Positions 35,301-41,389 of a stretch of DNA of 54,218 nucleotides are shown in pieces; position 1 is the first letter of the stretch; every line of letters begins with the position of its first letter. The position numbers were made by a program, and so were the translations under genes. The notes beneath the pieces are model-generated. The model did not search any database. It worked only from the letters and a program-made list of their open reading frames with translations, and was not told the DNA's origin. Source of the DNA: a virus; IMG/VR virus record IMGVR_UViG_3300030098_004525, positions 1-54,218 of that record. One strand, 5' to 3'.

Positions 35301-37229
35301 GGTCGCATGCCAGAGGTGTTTGTCCCAGAGCCGGTCGCGGAGTACCTGAAGTGGATGCGAACCCCAGAGGTTCACAAGGGCGCGTGGGGTGCGGCGGTTC
35401 AGCTTGCTGACGGCCTCCACGCACTCGCCAAGACGATGACCACAGTGGCTAGCCTTGCCCATATTGGCATGAACTTCTCAGGAAACTACGCATCAATAGC
35501 TCAGAAGGTTGGCACTGATCTCTTCAACCCAAGGCACCACATGAACATGTGGACCGTGATGTTGAGCGACACGTTCCCAGAGCTAGAGAAGAAGATGATC
35601 ACGGTGGGTGCTCGTCGCCAAACCGTGGGTGAGTTGAAGCGTGAAATGGCAATCAACGGCATTGACGAGTCGCCTCGCTCTCTTGCCTTCCTTGAGGAGG
35701 CGCTAGGCAGGACCGAGGGTTCAGCAGCCAAGACGCCGCTTGCCCCCATGCTTCTGGGCTCTGGCATGGGCGCTACTGGTGGTTGGATTGCAGGCTCTGC
35801 CATAGCTGGTCCGTTGGGCGGTGCGGCTGGAGGCTTCCTTGGTTCGTGGGCTGGTGCCCTTGGAGGGGAGATTCTGGGCAAGAGTTGGCGTGCTGGGATC
35901 GATCCAAAGACAGGAAGGGCTGTGACAGGGCCGATCAGTTCAGGCGAGCTAGACGTTGGGCGTGGTGTTAGGAGCTATGCAAAGACCGAGGTCGGCAAGT
36001 TTGTAGAGGCTATTGCAGACGCCAAGAAGGGCAGGCTCAAGGAGGGCGTTCAGAGGGTTGGCGAGTTGGCAGTTGGCTCTGGCACCAGCGCCGTCATTGG
36101 ATCGGCTATGGGTGGTCCAGCCGCAGCGGTGGCTATGGCTATCGGAGGGCTGACCTTCCCCTCGTACATCAGGATGATGTCAGCCCTGAACCAAAGCGTG
36201 GAGATCCAGGCCAGACGCCTGCTTGCGTTGGCAGAGATGTCTCGTGGCAAGTCTATGGATGAGGTCGCGTTCAGCGTCCAAGACACCATGCGGAACTACT
36301 CCCACCTGACACCCTTTGAGAGGAATAAGCTTCGCAGGCTGTTCTTCTTCTACACCTGGGATGCAGGCAACGTCAGGTTCCAGCTTCGGCAGATGGTAGA
36401 CAACCCAAGGCAGGCGGTCATATTCCAGCAGTTTATGAACGGCGTTTACAACGGCCAGTTCACCGAGAGCGAGATCCAGTCGCTGCCAGAGTATCTTCGC
36501 TGGAAGGCGGTCGTTAGGGTTGGAGGCGCAAAGATATACGGATTCAGCGGCTTGCCGCAGCAGGCGGCTATCGAGCTAAGTCGTGGGTTTGGAACTCATG
36601 GCGGCAAGCCGATTGGCCTGTTCAGCCGGGGTCGTCCAGACGCAATGCTTTTGGTTGAGTGGCTTATGGGTAAAGAGTCGCTGTATTACGGCAAGGGCTG
36701 GAACGAGCTAACCAACGTGAGGCAGATGAAGAATGCGCCACCGGCACTGAAGGCGTGGGTGGGCTATCCAAGCAGGCCAGTCAGGGTGCCCGTTTACAAA
36801 AACGGAAGGGTTGTTGGCACAAGAGAAGACTTTAGGGCGAACAACCCAGACCGCTTTTACATAGCAAGCAGGCTTCCTGGCTGGCGAGTAATGATGGAGT
36901 ACATGAAGCTAGTTCAGGACACCTTCATATCGAGGGCTCTGGACTATGGCGACCCATCTGCCAAGGCCACTATGGAGGAGAGGATGCTTGCGTTCAGCGT
37001 AGGCACAAAGCCTTACTTTGTGGACTTTGAAAGTCAGAAGGAGTACATGGCCCACATGCTTGATCGCGCCCTTCAGGAAGAATGGGACCGCATCAACAAG
37101 AACTTCATGATCCAACAGAACTTCCTTAACAGGAACTGGGACTACAGACGGGGACACCTTTTGTACCCAGGAGATACCGTGGACTCAGAGCCAGCCGACC
37201 AGTATAGTCAGGACACAGAGGCCGAATAA
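26307..37229 (+). CDS. Giant 3640-aa polyvalent virion protein with metallopeptidase site
   Basis: One uninterrupted frame of about 10.9 kb. Seen in order: two copies of EHDWLF(D/E)EFGGG at residues 9-20 and 57-68; long helical regions; a zinc-peptidase motif HELGH at 1385-1389 with a downstream Glu-rich helix (MEEAFAEAFELYLKTG near 1424); a degenerate second copy of that downstream region near 1559-1640 without HExxH; FKRWFGDS near 1964-1971, a motif that precedes ADP-ribosyltransferase domains in polyvalent proteins, here without a visible catalytic part; YIPH near 2760; two Gly/Ala hydrophobic stretches near 3147-3190 and 3252-3295; and near 3330 a segment (NYSHLTPFERNKLRRLFFFYTWD) like the C-terminal LPD38-type domain. 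Polyvalent proteins are delivered with phage DNA; a role in envelope passage or host takeover is inferred. Confidence 0.85.
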   Translation: MANGQQAGEHDWLFDEFGGGRLGATPPKAPTDLPGVPEPADAPLRAIAKKKPRKASEHDWLFEEFGGGDGREAEAAIPPGYDEPPKPIVPREVRRASPSKISSMQEEEALQYLPDTLDEKPTPELLEDVDWQRDPEAFELAHRKMVRDYGRARSKSDKAEIMRDFTAEWNPELLQRAEEESGVFMGTLTGLAAVIEWVDSWSGRPIRATYKSLWGSRKRDLEGGGDYNLEEFEGAIADNYKTSDGSFDDGEDTLKSVIKYVTAATGTPLGWLHAEASGQDFTEENWLSSVDENIDKMFDYGADAIQWATWTGLGVLDQALPFVGDNYKGWAESRDKKIEEGSSFGHGALGFVGLIFSDPLSFLKLPRAFQIAGAKVTDSAKNVIDDAIHYETAAQARLIRKAAEKTGKFKDEAGVLDEDRILQEAKDIATARTNLAVVDAADVGFRHGVDVHGWQSVELLRQWREGIEHTSPAYWKAKFPSMADDVVDEMAGEFAMDKESAAVVSNVLKQLGVDLPTNATPTVRVEEAWAALNKEANRRKRLFDIEVKLTGEVDPDTGEEIVKSIIHWVDPRRSLDVNGNMMFRLTKAEDVKPHLATKVGGAVGKAIGEALPKTKAAADAAYGRAIDEAFPGTKVAADDAARAAADVAYGRAKIYAKSDNRRVRWGMAAMKSFPGLEGFRLTAESIIALEKAQPYFKKVGDHYQPMKVHHQAMWRMFERGELQDQARRTLDKQRLANHIAKIESLTDTTTPEGQDVLKLAVVYKELGKHIPATEAQIEAFAWMTKVKQGLQNIEDGITDDLPIEAVRPLLQSLKEGKASDLMGSLERDLRRIHEAIGPERKELIKAFKLHLNETSSVLKKVLTDDFRVQAEFQTMKDVAGKVEHAKHLRHMKSELEKLATEKGFSDEDGLEALLEQLRAISKMQDEGIDAIREEVPDMARTEAEFLQKMRTRGLIPEGSWTDWSAHKGNLHGRVRNALRATGVDEWEAQADGVMATMSARAQAWASWNGLPADYADSWFTKYSKDIEEEVLGRAVEIAPISSAAKRIEETLEGVEGKRVLEEMRKSAVTPEMGEAYARLAASRANAWAVANDRPAEEFLARLHIRTAKDTDEVFGKLIYEIDPDLKPVEIIGGTGKLSDPAKEGGLPWQWQVATPNELDDFMDLLGGKYREDYVKKVAASKRSKDYERKFAAYEELEKSDKAYNAAWDAYYKQKEAFDDKVALGVPWSPERVRAAAKSGSKLLDMSGAHAYNKTVDRWQDMLRFYVRTESDGTLRLALAPRKYANLDADELIAGSKEWIAKAELHTFKDPVGKTKAWRREEEKAIALYKEKKRLHEAWGRERVRIYNSIFRPEKLETTNGFIVFGEQEKAAIFLLESARPGTLGHELGHFFRRDLPQELQDRAAAWAERASGIGKVGDKWSIGMEEAFAEAFELYLKTGVAPAASGMAGIFAKFKEWIKQIMTPLIQSGKLKRVDDEIRQVFDEMFDSGAVRGGSGDAGAAAARESREIVSAFQSQTFQGMIKGAGRVFAKDLPSKDYDIASDWIRRELGDAGFRKNGDWSEAGLSAWGQAFANWTKSGRVSNHGLREVFAKFKDWIFKMYRAVSGQKEYKFKISPEVEDIFDRILTKDGYYQVHPMALDFDVAYQNYIKSYGGNISVLGKAILNESLESMMKAAKYSPDKIRWVHDKLFSGDKMESIEALKFIKEEVSDRLAARFNPPKEGFSIKAPGFKNNKTSFKSAVADALQEHAGMTGEEAREVLSLAEYDDIVKSAIPQGRFTYDKGRTNFQNIVLAFAKRFVALNPDKAPAYPRMGYKIPGRADVDAVNNLEKTRAAWKGRRPSKSLGGGLDFDYEKTQVRYYKAALQVLKMAGRPDAEALAGRIIGSNVKHSEMLELDDALKSASERLKTPRSERRAEVEKKIRVYDTAIGGLKKQLKDAEEELAGIRAGKPAVAKEVAEEAEAEFKRWFGDSDVAEEAVGRAPIKPLKRDEHRIPVTQDEWNKLPKEERFAKVSNVYVEAEGGLVKLTRPQLEKVAEGEDWIDVGRMLVKTAKVSDNKWKNLPAGVYADESGRLGSEKVGVEVVGMDDFDIGVAKAFLKNHLYRRPTHAAPKPSREAPDLVKKGAVYYPRTETGMIDESVAPIHKASIGGEDRYLTWIEIEGLGKNWLEYGEELPEFGTGVYTKKELVAKLEKEAASAPKPAAAPKPVDIPDDISRQAARYQQTRNIDPHDDLVSDFAYLSPDKPAIVVKRIKRVVEDKLKRDHGISEGAAKRLIKDEGSDWSASSRGDKASSVARNVLRDPVKWISERVEELRRAARPDDYLFNVKAVEDFIQGRGGVLPDVANAAVKARGLIDETGEKIRDLQEKRAALVEELNALDITPEQASIAEAGEVSAKRNPVSEEARDRAKAKTSWLEEEIAKLDAEIQEEFRAARSSADNMAQAAFEKEMEPLARYEITEKGRKRRVLVGRGEEQVSGAIEDIERRIAEGLTRGQPGKRKGPMDMPSIVPKRLTESMKKKIEALPGAKEEMLDIARKLKWDTTNPGEIWENIVNYKKYARSYGDAAEANRELARQAIYDWERLREYSRLPEAEKTVIINLLKDPRKYSIPPGASKKVREMGESLGMSSRGREDVFIHLSGKHITKRYGLGPDAGKVKRVRAGDHFTDEEMEQALAIAKVMEEFLEEKLVKLQRHGRLAQFRDKAVGAQIDLIRRKIAGKEELAEGETREGLEEALEGLREKEFRAWTKEEFLRRVNVASYIPHMMRIAARRKIDGMKGKNLLPANYVTGFERMRTRASILDDINEQARNELAEDMLYHDVTSLMSNGPRFQSVFEGRSPEELAAIYDAANSLKLREHFAPEEWDALLKRKRAQADLDGVYEFFETDYFTLIKRYSESIDRSIADQVFIEDILEMFPIGKEMGRDSRFVNNPDLAREFGYVRLGKRDQVEAIGRMKLPDEMTGDIEVFVNQQLQDGATIPEVMAALRRKGVNVSRNVVELYGRMPEVFVPEPVAEYLKWMRTPEVHKGAWGAAVQLADGLHALAKTMTTVASLAHIGMNFSGNYASIAQKVGTDLFNPRHHMNMWTVMLSDTFPELEKKMITVGARRQTVGELKREMAINGIDESPRSLAFLEEALGRTEGSAAKTPLAPMLLGSGMGATGGWIAGSAIAGPLGGAAGGFLGSWAGALGGEILGKSWRAGIDPKTGRAVTGPISSGELDVGRGVRSYAKTEVGKFVEAIADAKKGRLKEGVQRVGELAVGSGTSAVIGSAMGGPAAAVAMAIGGLTFPSYIRMMSALNQSVEIQARRLLALAEMSRGKSMDEVAFSVQDTMRNYSHLTPFERNKLRRLFFFYTWDAGNVRFQLRQMVDNPRQAVIFQQFMNGVYNGQFTESEIQSLPEYLRWKAVVRVGGAKIYGFSGLPQQAAIELSRGFGTHGGKPIGLFSRGRPDAMLLVEWLMGKESLYYGKGWNELTNVRQMKNAPPALKAWVGYPSRPVRVPVYKNGRVVGTREDFRANNPDRFYIASRLPGWRVMMEYMKLVQDTFISRALDYGDPSAKATMEERMLAFSVGTKPYFVDFESQKEYMAHMLDRALQEEWDRINKNFMIQQNFLNRNWDYRRGHLLYPGDTVDSEPADQYSQDTEAE

Positions 37230-37291
37230 TAAACCCCACAGACCCACTGGCTATGTACGCTTGGTAGCCGGACAAGGGGCAGGAGGAAGCG

Positions 37292-37675
37292 ATGAGTTAC
37301 AGCACTAAAGAGGTTTGGATTCCGACCGACGACAGCGGCGCTCTCGACATTGACGCTGGTGCAAATAGTGGGTATCTCCCGGTCAGAGCCGGTGGCGCGA
37401 ACATTTCAAGGGGCGTTTGCTACGGCTTTCGTCTTGTCGTTTCGGGCACAGACTCAAACAACAGCGCAATTCCAGTAAAGCTGTACGACGCCAGCGGCGG
37501 GAATCTGCTTTACAGCGCGACGGTTGACGCGAGGTCGCAGGTTGCAAACGCTGACTCGCTAGACACCCCAATACCGTTCTTTAACACCCCCTACTTCGTT
37601 ATAGGGAACATCCAGGGAGGGGCTAGTGCGTCCCTCACCTATACCGTTCAGTTTTACTTTAAGGCTATGGCGTAG
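37292..37675 (+). CDS. 127-aa beta-rich virion protein
   Basis: It has AGGAGG before ATG 37292 and follows a 62-base gap after the giant gene. The sequence (GYLPVRAGGANISRGVCYGFRLVVSG, NLLYSATVDARSQV, SLTYTVQFYFKAMA) is typical of a small beta-sandwich and resembles the 128- and 134-aa proteins encoded at 38910 and 39304. Perhaps a fibre tip, adhesin or decoration protein. Confidence 0.65.
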   Translation: MSYSTKEVWIPTDDSGALDIDAGANSGYLPVRAGGANISRGVCYGFRLVVSGTDSNNSAIPVKLYDASGGNLLYSATVDARSQVANADSLDTPIPFFNTPYFVIGNIQGGASASLTYTVQFYFKAMA

Positions 37676-37680
37676 GTTAG

Positions 37681-38715
37681 ATGACTGTAACGAAGCTAAT
37701 GCCGGGTGGTGATACTGTCACTAGGTTGGTGCCGGGTGGTGATACTGTCACTAGGCTTCAGCCCGGTGGCGACACGGTTACTCGGCTTCAGCCCGGTGGG
37801 GATACAGTCACCAGACTGAGCCCGTCGCCCAAGGCGCGGGGCGGAGCCTCTGATGCATTTCAGGAAAAGGTGGAGGGCACCACGGCAACAGATACTGCGC
37901 TCGTTGCATGGTGGTCGCCAAACGGAGCGGATGCTGGGAACCTGTCCACTGGCGACACAGTAATGCGGATGATGTCAACCACTGAGGAGAATCCAGACAT
38001 CAAGGCGCGGGTGAAGGATGCGGGGGACTGGAAGATTGTCGAGGACAACATCGGGAGTTCCACGAGCCTGACCTCTGCGGTCGAAGCCAACGAACAGAGG
38101 CGCGTGGAGTCGCCTTATGAGGACAGCTTTTGCGGCCTGGATAGCACCGTGAGCCTTGGCACCAAGCTGGATGAGATCCTTGGCGGAGACGACGGAGTGA
38201 CTCACAGTGGCTTCGTGTTTTTCAAGCCCGCAGCAAACGTATATTTCCAAGACATTTTGGTGTTTCGGGGGGACGATTCTTCGGGCCAGACGAGCAACTA
38301 CACGAGCACTTTTTCGATTCGATTTGTGGGCAACTCACCGTGGGACTCAAACAAGCCAGTGCTGTCCCTGGGGACAAACACAACTTTCAACAAGAGAATC
38401 GTCCTCCAAGACACGTTTGAGAGCGACAAGTGGTGGTACATCGCGTGGAGGATGACATCCCGAAGCGGCACATCTAGCGCCTTCACGATTTACGCAGTCA
38501 AGGCTGATGGGAATGACGACTGGAGTGATGTGGTTTCTGGTAGCCACACCTTTGACGTTGGCTTTGGGACCGGGCTGACCTTTGGTCACGAGTCGTCGCA
38601 CTCCGCAGACGATCAAGACGGTTGGCGCTGGGGTCCAATCGGCCTCTTCATGGGCGACATTGGCGTGGGCGACAGTGACACCACGTTGAAAACCATATTT
38701 GAGGCGATTGATTAG
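37681..38715 (+). CDS. Fibre-like protein with decapeptide repeats and LamG-like domain
   Basis: A 344-aa protein. Residues 2-50 hold five near-perfect copies of TVTRLxPGGD, an extended repeat probably used for stalk formation or attachment. The remainder (about 60-344) is beta-rich with a concanavalin/LamG-like look (TALVAWWSPNGADAGNLSTGD; SGFVFFKPA; WWYIAWRMTS; WGPIGLFMGDIGVGD), suggesting carbohydrate binding. A receptor-binding or adhesive role is likely. It lies between small beta proteins and the lysis genes. Confidence 0.7.
   Translation: MTVTKLMPGGDTVTRLVPGGDTVTRLQPGGDTVTRLQPGGDTVTRLSPSPKARGGASDAFQEKVEGTTATDTALVAWWSPNGADAGNLSTGDTVMRMMSTTEENPDIKARVKDAGDWKIVEDNIGSSTSLTSAVEANEQRRVESPYEDSFCGLDSTVSLGTKLDEILGGDDGVTHSGFVFFKPAANVYFQDILVFRGDDSSGQTSNYTSTFSIRFVGNSPWDSNKPVLSLGTNTTFNKRIVLQDTFESDKWWYIAWRMTSRSGTSSAFTIYAVKADGNDDWSDVVSGSHTFDVGFGTGLTFGHESSHSADDQDGWRWGPIGLFMGDIGVGDSDTTLKTIFEAID
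37701..37820 (+). repeat. Four 30-bp in-frame tandem repeats
   Basis: Units start at 37701, 37731, 37761 and 37791. The first two are identical over their first 25 bases, while the later two differ mostly at third codon positions, so some duplication is recent and older units have drifted. They encode the TVTRLxPGGD array. Copy number may vary between isolates by slippage or recombination. Confidence 0.9.
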
Positions 38716-38717
38716 TG

Positions 38718-38906
38718 ATGGACCTCTTCATCCAGTCTTGGCCCATCGTGCTGTCGGTGCTTACCTTTGCCGTTGGTGGTTCGATGTGGGCGGGCAAGGT
38801 TTTCTTTATGCTTCAGGGCATAGAGGCAAAGATAGATTGCATGTCACAGAACATAGCTACACACGAGCACGACTCCGAGGGCCGTGTTGTGATTCCGGCG
38901 AGGTAG
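38718..38906 (+). CDS. Small one-helix membrane protein
   Basis: A 62-aa protein with one clear N-terminal membrane helix (WPIVLSVLTFAVGGSMWAG) and a hydrophilic C terminus (EAKIDCMSQNIATHEHDSEGR). ATG 38718 follows the previous stop by two bases; a GTG one codon upstream is possible. Similar small proteins occur near phage lysis genes, where they can act as holins or regulators. Function not certain. Confidence 0.7.
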   Translation: MDLFIQSWPIVLSVLTFAVGGSMWAGKVFFMLQGIEAKIDCMSQNIATHEHDSEGRVVIPAR

Positions 38907-38909
38907 GCG

Positions 38910-39296
38910 ATGGCGTTTTCTAAGACAGACCAACTCAACCCCACAGCCACAAAGCTGATCACGGTGGAGTCCGAGCCCTCTACCGGGGCTAGGGTAGCCC
39001 AGCCCAACAACAACGTGACTGGGGCGGCCCCAGGCTTTGTCCATATGGTGGAGATAGACAATCACCTAAACGTCGAGGACACCTATGTGAAGTTTAGGTT
39101 CGACACCAGTGTGACCATCTCTGGGGGCGAGGCTCACATGCAGTTGCTGGCACCAGCTAGGGAGGTTGTGAACTACGCATTCCCTGGAGGGACTCGATAC
39201 ACGACTGGACTTAGCGTTTGGATTGTTACTGGAAACACAACGTCCGACACGACTATGCCAGCAAGCAAGGTCACGGTGAAAATCCTGGCGACGTAG
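38910..39296 (+). CDS. 128-aa beta-rich protein
   Basis: It begins three bases after the previous stop. The sequence is beta-type (ATKLITVESEPSTGARVAQ; VEDTYVKFRFDTSVTISGG; TGLSVWIVTGNTT), much like the small proteins at 37292 and 39304. No enzyme motif is seen. Probably a virion surface component encoded among the fibre and lysis genes. Confidence 0.65.
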   Translation: MAFSKTDQLNPTATKLITVESEPSTGARVAQPNNNVTGAAPGFVHMVEIDNHLNVEDTYVKFRFDTSVTISGGEAHMQLLAPAREVVNYAFPGGTRYTTGLSVWIVTGNTTSDTTMPASKVTVKILAT

Positions 39297-39303
39297 GTTA
39301 GAT

Positions 39304-39708
39304 ATGGCACTGACAGCAAACCTGAGCAGAGGAAACCCACTAGCCGTAGACATGGCTACGCAGACAGCCATTGGGGGTGGGGCTAGCGACGCAGACCAGA
39401 ACATCTTTATGACTGGTGGCAGGCTGTTTACGATAACGGCGATCAATAGCAATGCAGCAGTTGCAACTCTGAAGCTGTATGACGAAAAGAGTGTCACCGT
39501 AGGGACAACAGCGCCCGCTGTTGTGATCCCACTAAACGGAAGTAGCTACAACGGTGGTCGAACTACAGTGTCTATAGCAACGGGTCTTAAGTTCGGAACG
39601 GCCTTCAGTATGGCGGCAACGGACACCGAGGTGTTTGCCAGGACGACGGACCCTGACGACACAAGCCTTGAGGTCGTAGCGGTCTTCGCCAGAACAACGG
39701 ACATCTAA
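39304..39708 (+). CDS. 134-aa beta-rich protein
   Basis: ATG 39304 follows the previous stop after a few bases. The protein is rich in Thr, Ala and Val (RLFTITAINSNAAVATLKLYDEKS; GRTTVSIATGLKFGTAFSMAA). It may be paralogous to its neighbour at 38910 and to the 127-aa protein, with which it shares the TLKLYD/VKLYD strand. The stop overlaps the endolysin start (TAATG). Confidence 0.65.
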   Translation: MALTANLSRGNPLAVDMATQTAIGGGASDADQNIFMTGGRLFTITAINSNAAVATLKLYDEKSVTVGTTAPAVVIPLNGSSYNGGRTTVSIATGLKFGTAFSMAATDTEVFARTTDPDDTSLEVVAVFARTTDI

Positions 39709-40106
39709 TGCCCCGCTTCAGCAAAGCTTCGCTGGATCGCCTAGAGGGCTGTCACACAGACCTTCGCAAGCTAATGCTTGAGGTGATAAAGCACATCGAC
39801 ATAACGATTCTGTGTGGTCACAGGAGCGTAGAGGAGCAGGCCGAGTTGTTCCGACAAGGCAGGAGCAAGCTGGACGGATCTCCTGGGAAGATGTCTAAGC
39901 ACAACCACAGCCCCAGCCTAGCCGTGGACTTCAGTCCATACCCGGTTAAGTGGGATAGGGAGCGGTTTATAGCTGCCTCTTACTTTGCCAAAGGCATAGC
40001 CTCGCAAATGGGAATAAAGATAAGGCTTGGTTCCGACTGGAACTCGGATCTTATATTCTCAGAAAGCTTCTTCGACGGCCCCCATATCGAACTCGTAGAG
40101 GATTAG
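39708..40106 (+). CDS. Endolysin, M15-type L-Ala-D-Glu peptidase
   Basis: A 132-aa single-domain peptidase of the M15 (VanY/T5-endolysin-like) family. The zinc-site pattern is visible: GHRSVEEQAELFRQG at 37-51, then His67 and Asp74 (HSPSLAVD, matching HxxGxAxD with Ser in place of Gly) and DGPHIEL with His126. It cuts peptide bridges of peptidoglycan for host lysis. There is no signal peptide, so a holin is needed. The small membrane proteins that follow are candidates. Confidence 0.9.
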   Translation: MPRFSKASLDRLEGCHTDLRKLMLEVIKHIDITILCGHRSVEEQAELFRQGRSKLDGSPGKMSKHNHSPSLAVDFSPYPVKWDRERFIAASYFAKGIASQMGIKIRLGSDWNSDLIFSESFFDGPHIELVED

Positions 40107-40108
40107 TG

Positions 40109-40255
40109 ATGGCGTTGCGGCTGCGTCAGTCGCTGGTGCTCTTTGGGATTGCTCTAACAGTAGCCTCTCTGGTACTCGTCAACACAGTGAAGTCAGGGTG
40201 CGGTGCGCCCGATCTTCTAGACGATGACGACAGCGCGGAGGGCTCAGGTGGGTGA
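40109..40255 (+). CDS. 48-aa small membrane protein
   Basis: ATG 40109 starts two bases after the endolysin stop, and the frame ends at TGA 40255, overlapping the next GTG (GTGA). One hydrophobic helix (LVLFGIALTVASLVLV) is followed by KSGCGAPD and an acidic tail. The Cys resembles a lipobox, but Lys at position -3 makes lipidation doubtful. A holin-like or spanin-like role is possible. Confidence 0.65.
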   Translation: MALRLRQSLVLFGIALTVASLVLVNTVKSGCGAPDLLDDDDSAEGSGG

Positions 40256-40686
40256 AGGAAGAGAAGCCAGACGCGCCATGGGGCACCACCAGAACGATTA
40301 ACGTCGTCAAGGAAGCCGTACAAGACGCCATAGCAAAAGACCAAGCGCCTGGGATAGAGGAGGCTAGGCTCCCTATTAAGGTTGTTATTGGGCTGTGCCT
40401 GTTCCTTTTGACGCAGGCCCTTACCGTGGCTGGCGTATATTACGACCTAAGATCCGACGTTCGTAGTTTGCAAGAGTCTAGGGATGGGCTCGATGCTTTG
40501 GCCCAAACATCGGACTTAGATGCCTTGAAGGCTAGGATTGATGCTATGCAAAAGGCGCTAACAGAACTTGAATCAGAAATGAAAAGCCCACCAACAAGCC
40601 TTGATCACATGAGGGTGATCGGTGAAATGCGGGCCGACCTTAGACTGCTTGAGCATAGGTTGAAGTGGCTGGAGGAAAACAAATGA
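40252..40686 (+). CDS. Membrane protein with coiled coil (spanin- or holin-like)
   Basis: A 144-aa protein starting at GTG 40252. A cytoplasmic N terminus of about 45 residues is followed by one membrane helix (VVIGLCLFLLTQALTVAGVYY) and then a long coiled coil (LDALKARIDAMQKALTELESEM; MRADLRLLEHRLKWLEENK). One helix plus periplasmic coiled coil is the layout of inner-membrane spanins, although the long N-terminal arm is unusual. ATGA overlap with the next gene. Confidence 0.7.
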   Translation: MKEEKPDAPWGTTRTINVVKEAVQDAIAKDQAPGIEEARLPIKVVIGLCLFLLTQALTVAGVYYDLRSDVRSLQESRDGLDALAQTSDLDALKARIDAMQKALTELESEMKSPPTSLDHMRVIGEMRADLRLLEHRLKWLEENK

Positions 40687-41045
40687 GCGCGAGTGAATAC
40701 TTAGACCTTGCTGTGCGGCTGTCTATGATTGGAATGGGTAGCTATATACTGACTGGTCAGGTTGCAAAGCCAGCCATCCGAATGATAGCGAAGGCTTTGG
40801 ATGACGATGGCAAGCTGTCCAGGGGAGTGGAGGACTTCCTTCGCTGGCTGACCAGGGCTACGGCCATACTGTTGGGCGGTGCAATGGGGACCTTGCCCCT
40901 GTGGCCCGAGTGGTTTCAGGCAAACTGGGGTCCAATCCTTGGCGTTGTTGGTGGCTCTATGGCACCTGGGATTTATGCAGCCGTGAACAAGGCCCTGCCC
41001 AAGGCCGCTGCTAGGTTGATCAACGGGGCTGGAGTGAGGGACTGA
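40683..41045 (+). CDS. Holin-like membrane protein
   Basis: A 120-aa protein from ATG 40683. Hydrophobic segments near 13-30 (LSMIGMGSYILTG), 60-77 (ATAILLGGAMGTLPLW) and 85-103 (GPILGVVGGSMAPGIYAAV) suggest two or three membrane helices, with a basic stretch at the C terminus. Size, location after the endolysin and topology fit a holin; this is inference. Confidence 0.65.
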   Translation: MSASEYLDLAVRLSMIGMGSYILTGQVAKPAIRMIAKALDDDGKLSRGVEDFLRWLTRATAILLGGAMGTLPLWPEWFQANWGPILGVVGGSMAPGIYAAVNKALPKAAARLINGAGVRD

Positions 41046-41389
41046 TGGAGTTCGCGATAGTCTTGTGTGTGTTAGCTGCCGCTGGTGTCGGCGTGGCGGC
41101 ATGGAAGTTCCCAAAGCTCAGAGGCATGCTTGCTGCTGCCGCTGGCTCTCTGGCAGTGGTAGCTGGTGTTCTGATAGCTGTTGTGTCTTCTAAGGGTGAC
41201 ATCGAGCGCGTGAAGCGCGTTGTAAAGGCGAAGAGAAAAGAGAAGGTAGCTGCCAAGGAGCACAAGAAGGCGATGGCAGAAGAGAGCGAAAAGGTAGAGG
41301 AAATTGCCAAGGAGGTAGAGGAGGTTGCTTCGGCAGAAGAGGACAGCCTAGACCTTCAGGGCCTAGCAGATAAGTTCAACAACCGATGA
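41045..41389 (+). CDS. Two-helix membrane protein with charged coiled-coil tail
   Basis: A 114-aa protein starting in a TGATG overlap. Two hydrophobic helices (FAIVLCVLAAAGVGVAAW and LAAAAGSLAVVAGVLIAVV) are followed by a Lys/Glu-rich helix (VKRVVKAKRKEKVAAKEHKKAMAEE) and an acidic end. It could be a holin, an antiholin or part of a spanin complex. No family is recognised. Confidence 0.65.
   Translation: MEFAIVLCVLAAAGVGVAAWKFPKLRGMLAAAAGSLAVVAGVLIAVVSSKGDIERVKRVVKAKRKEKVAAKEHKKAMAEESEKVEEIAKEVEEVASAEEDSLDLQGLADKFNNR

Noticed and set aside
26307-37229. Giant protein as an N4-type virion RNA polymerase
   Set aside because: The length is similar, but I see no T7-like polymerase motifs; a metallopeptidase site and polyvalent-protein motifs are present instead.
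37701-37820. CRISPR-like array from the 30-bp repeats
   Set aside because: The units are contiguous with no spacers, diverge gradually and encode an in-frame peptide repeat.
40109-40255. 48-aa protein as a lipoprotein
   Set aside because: Lys at position -3 and Ser-Gly before the Cys do not make a normal lipobox, so I list it only as a small membrane protein.
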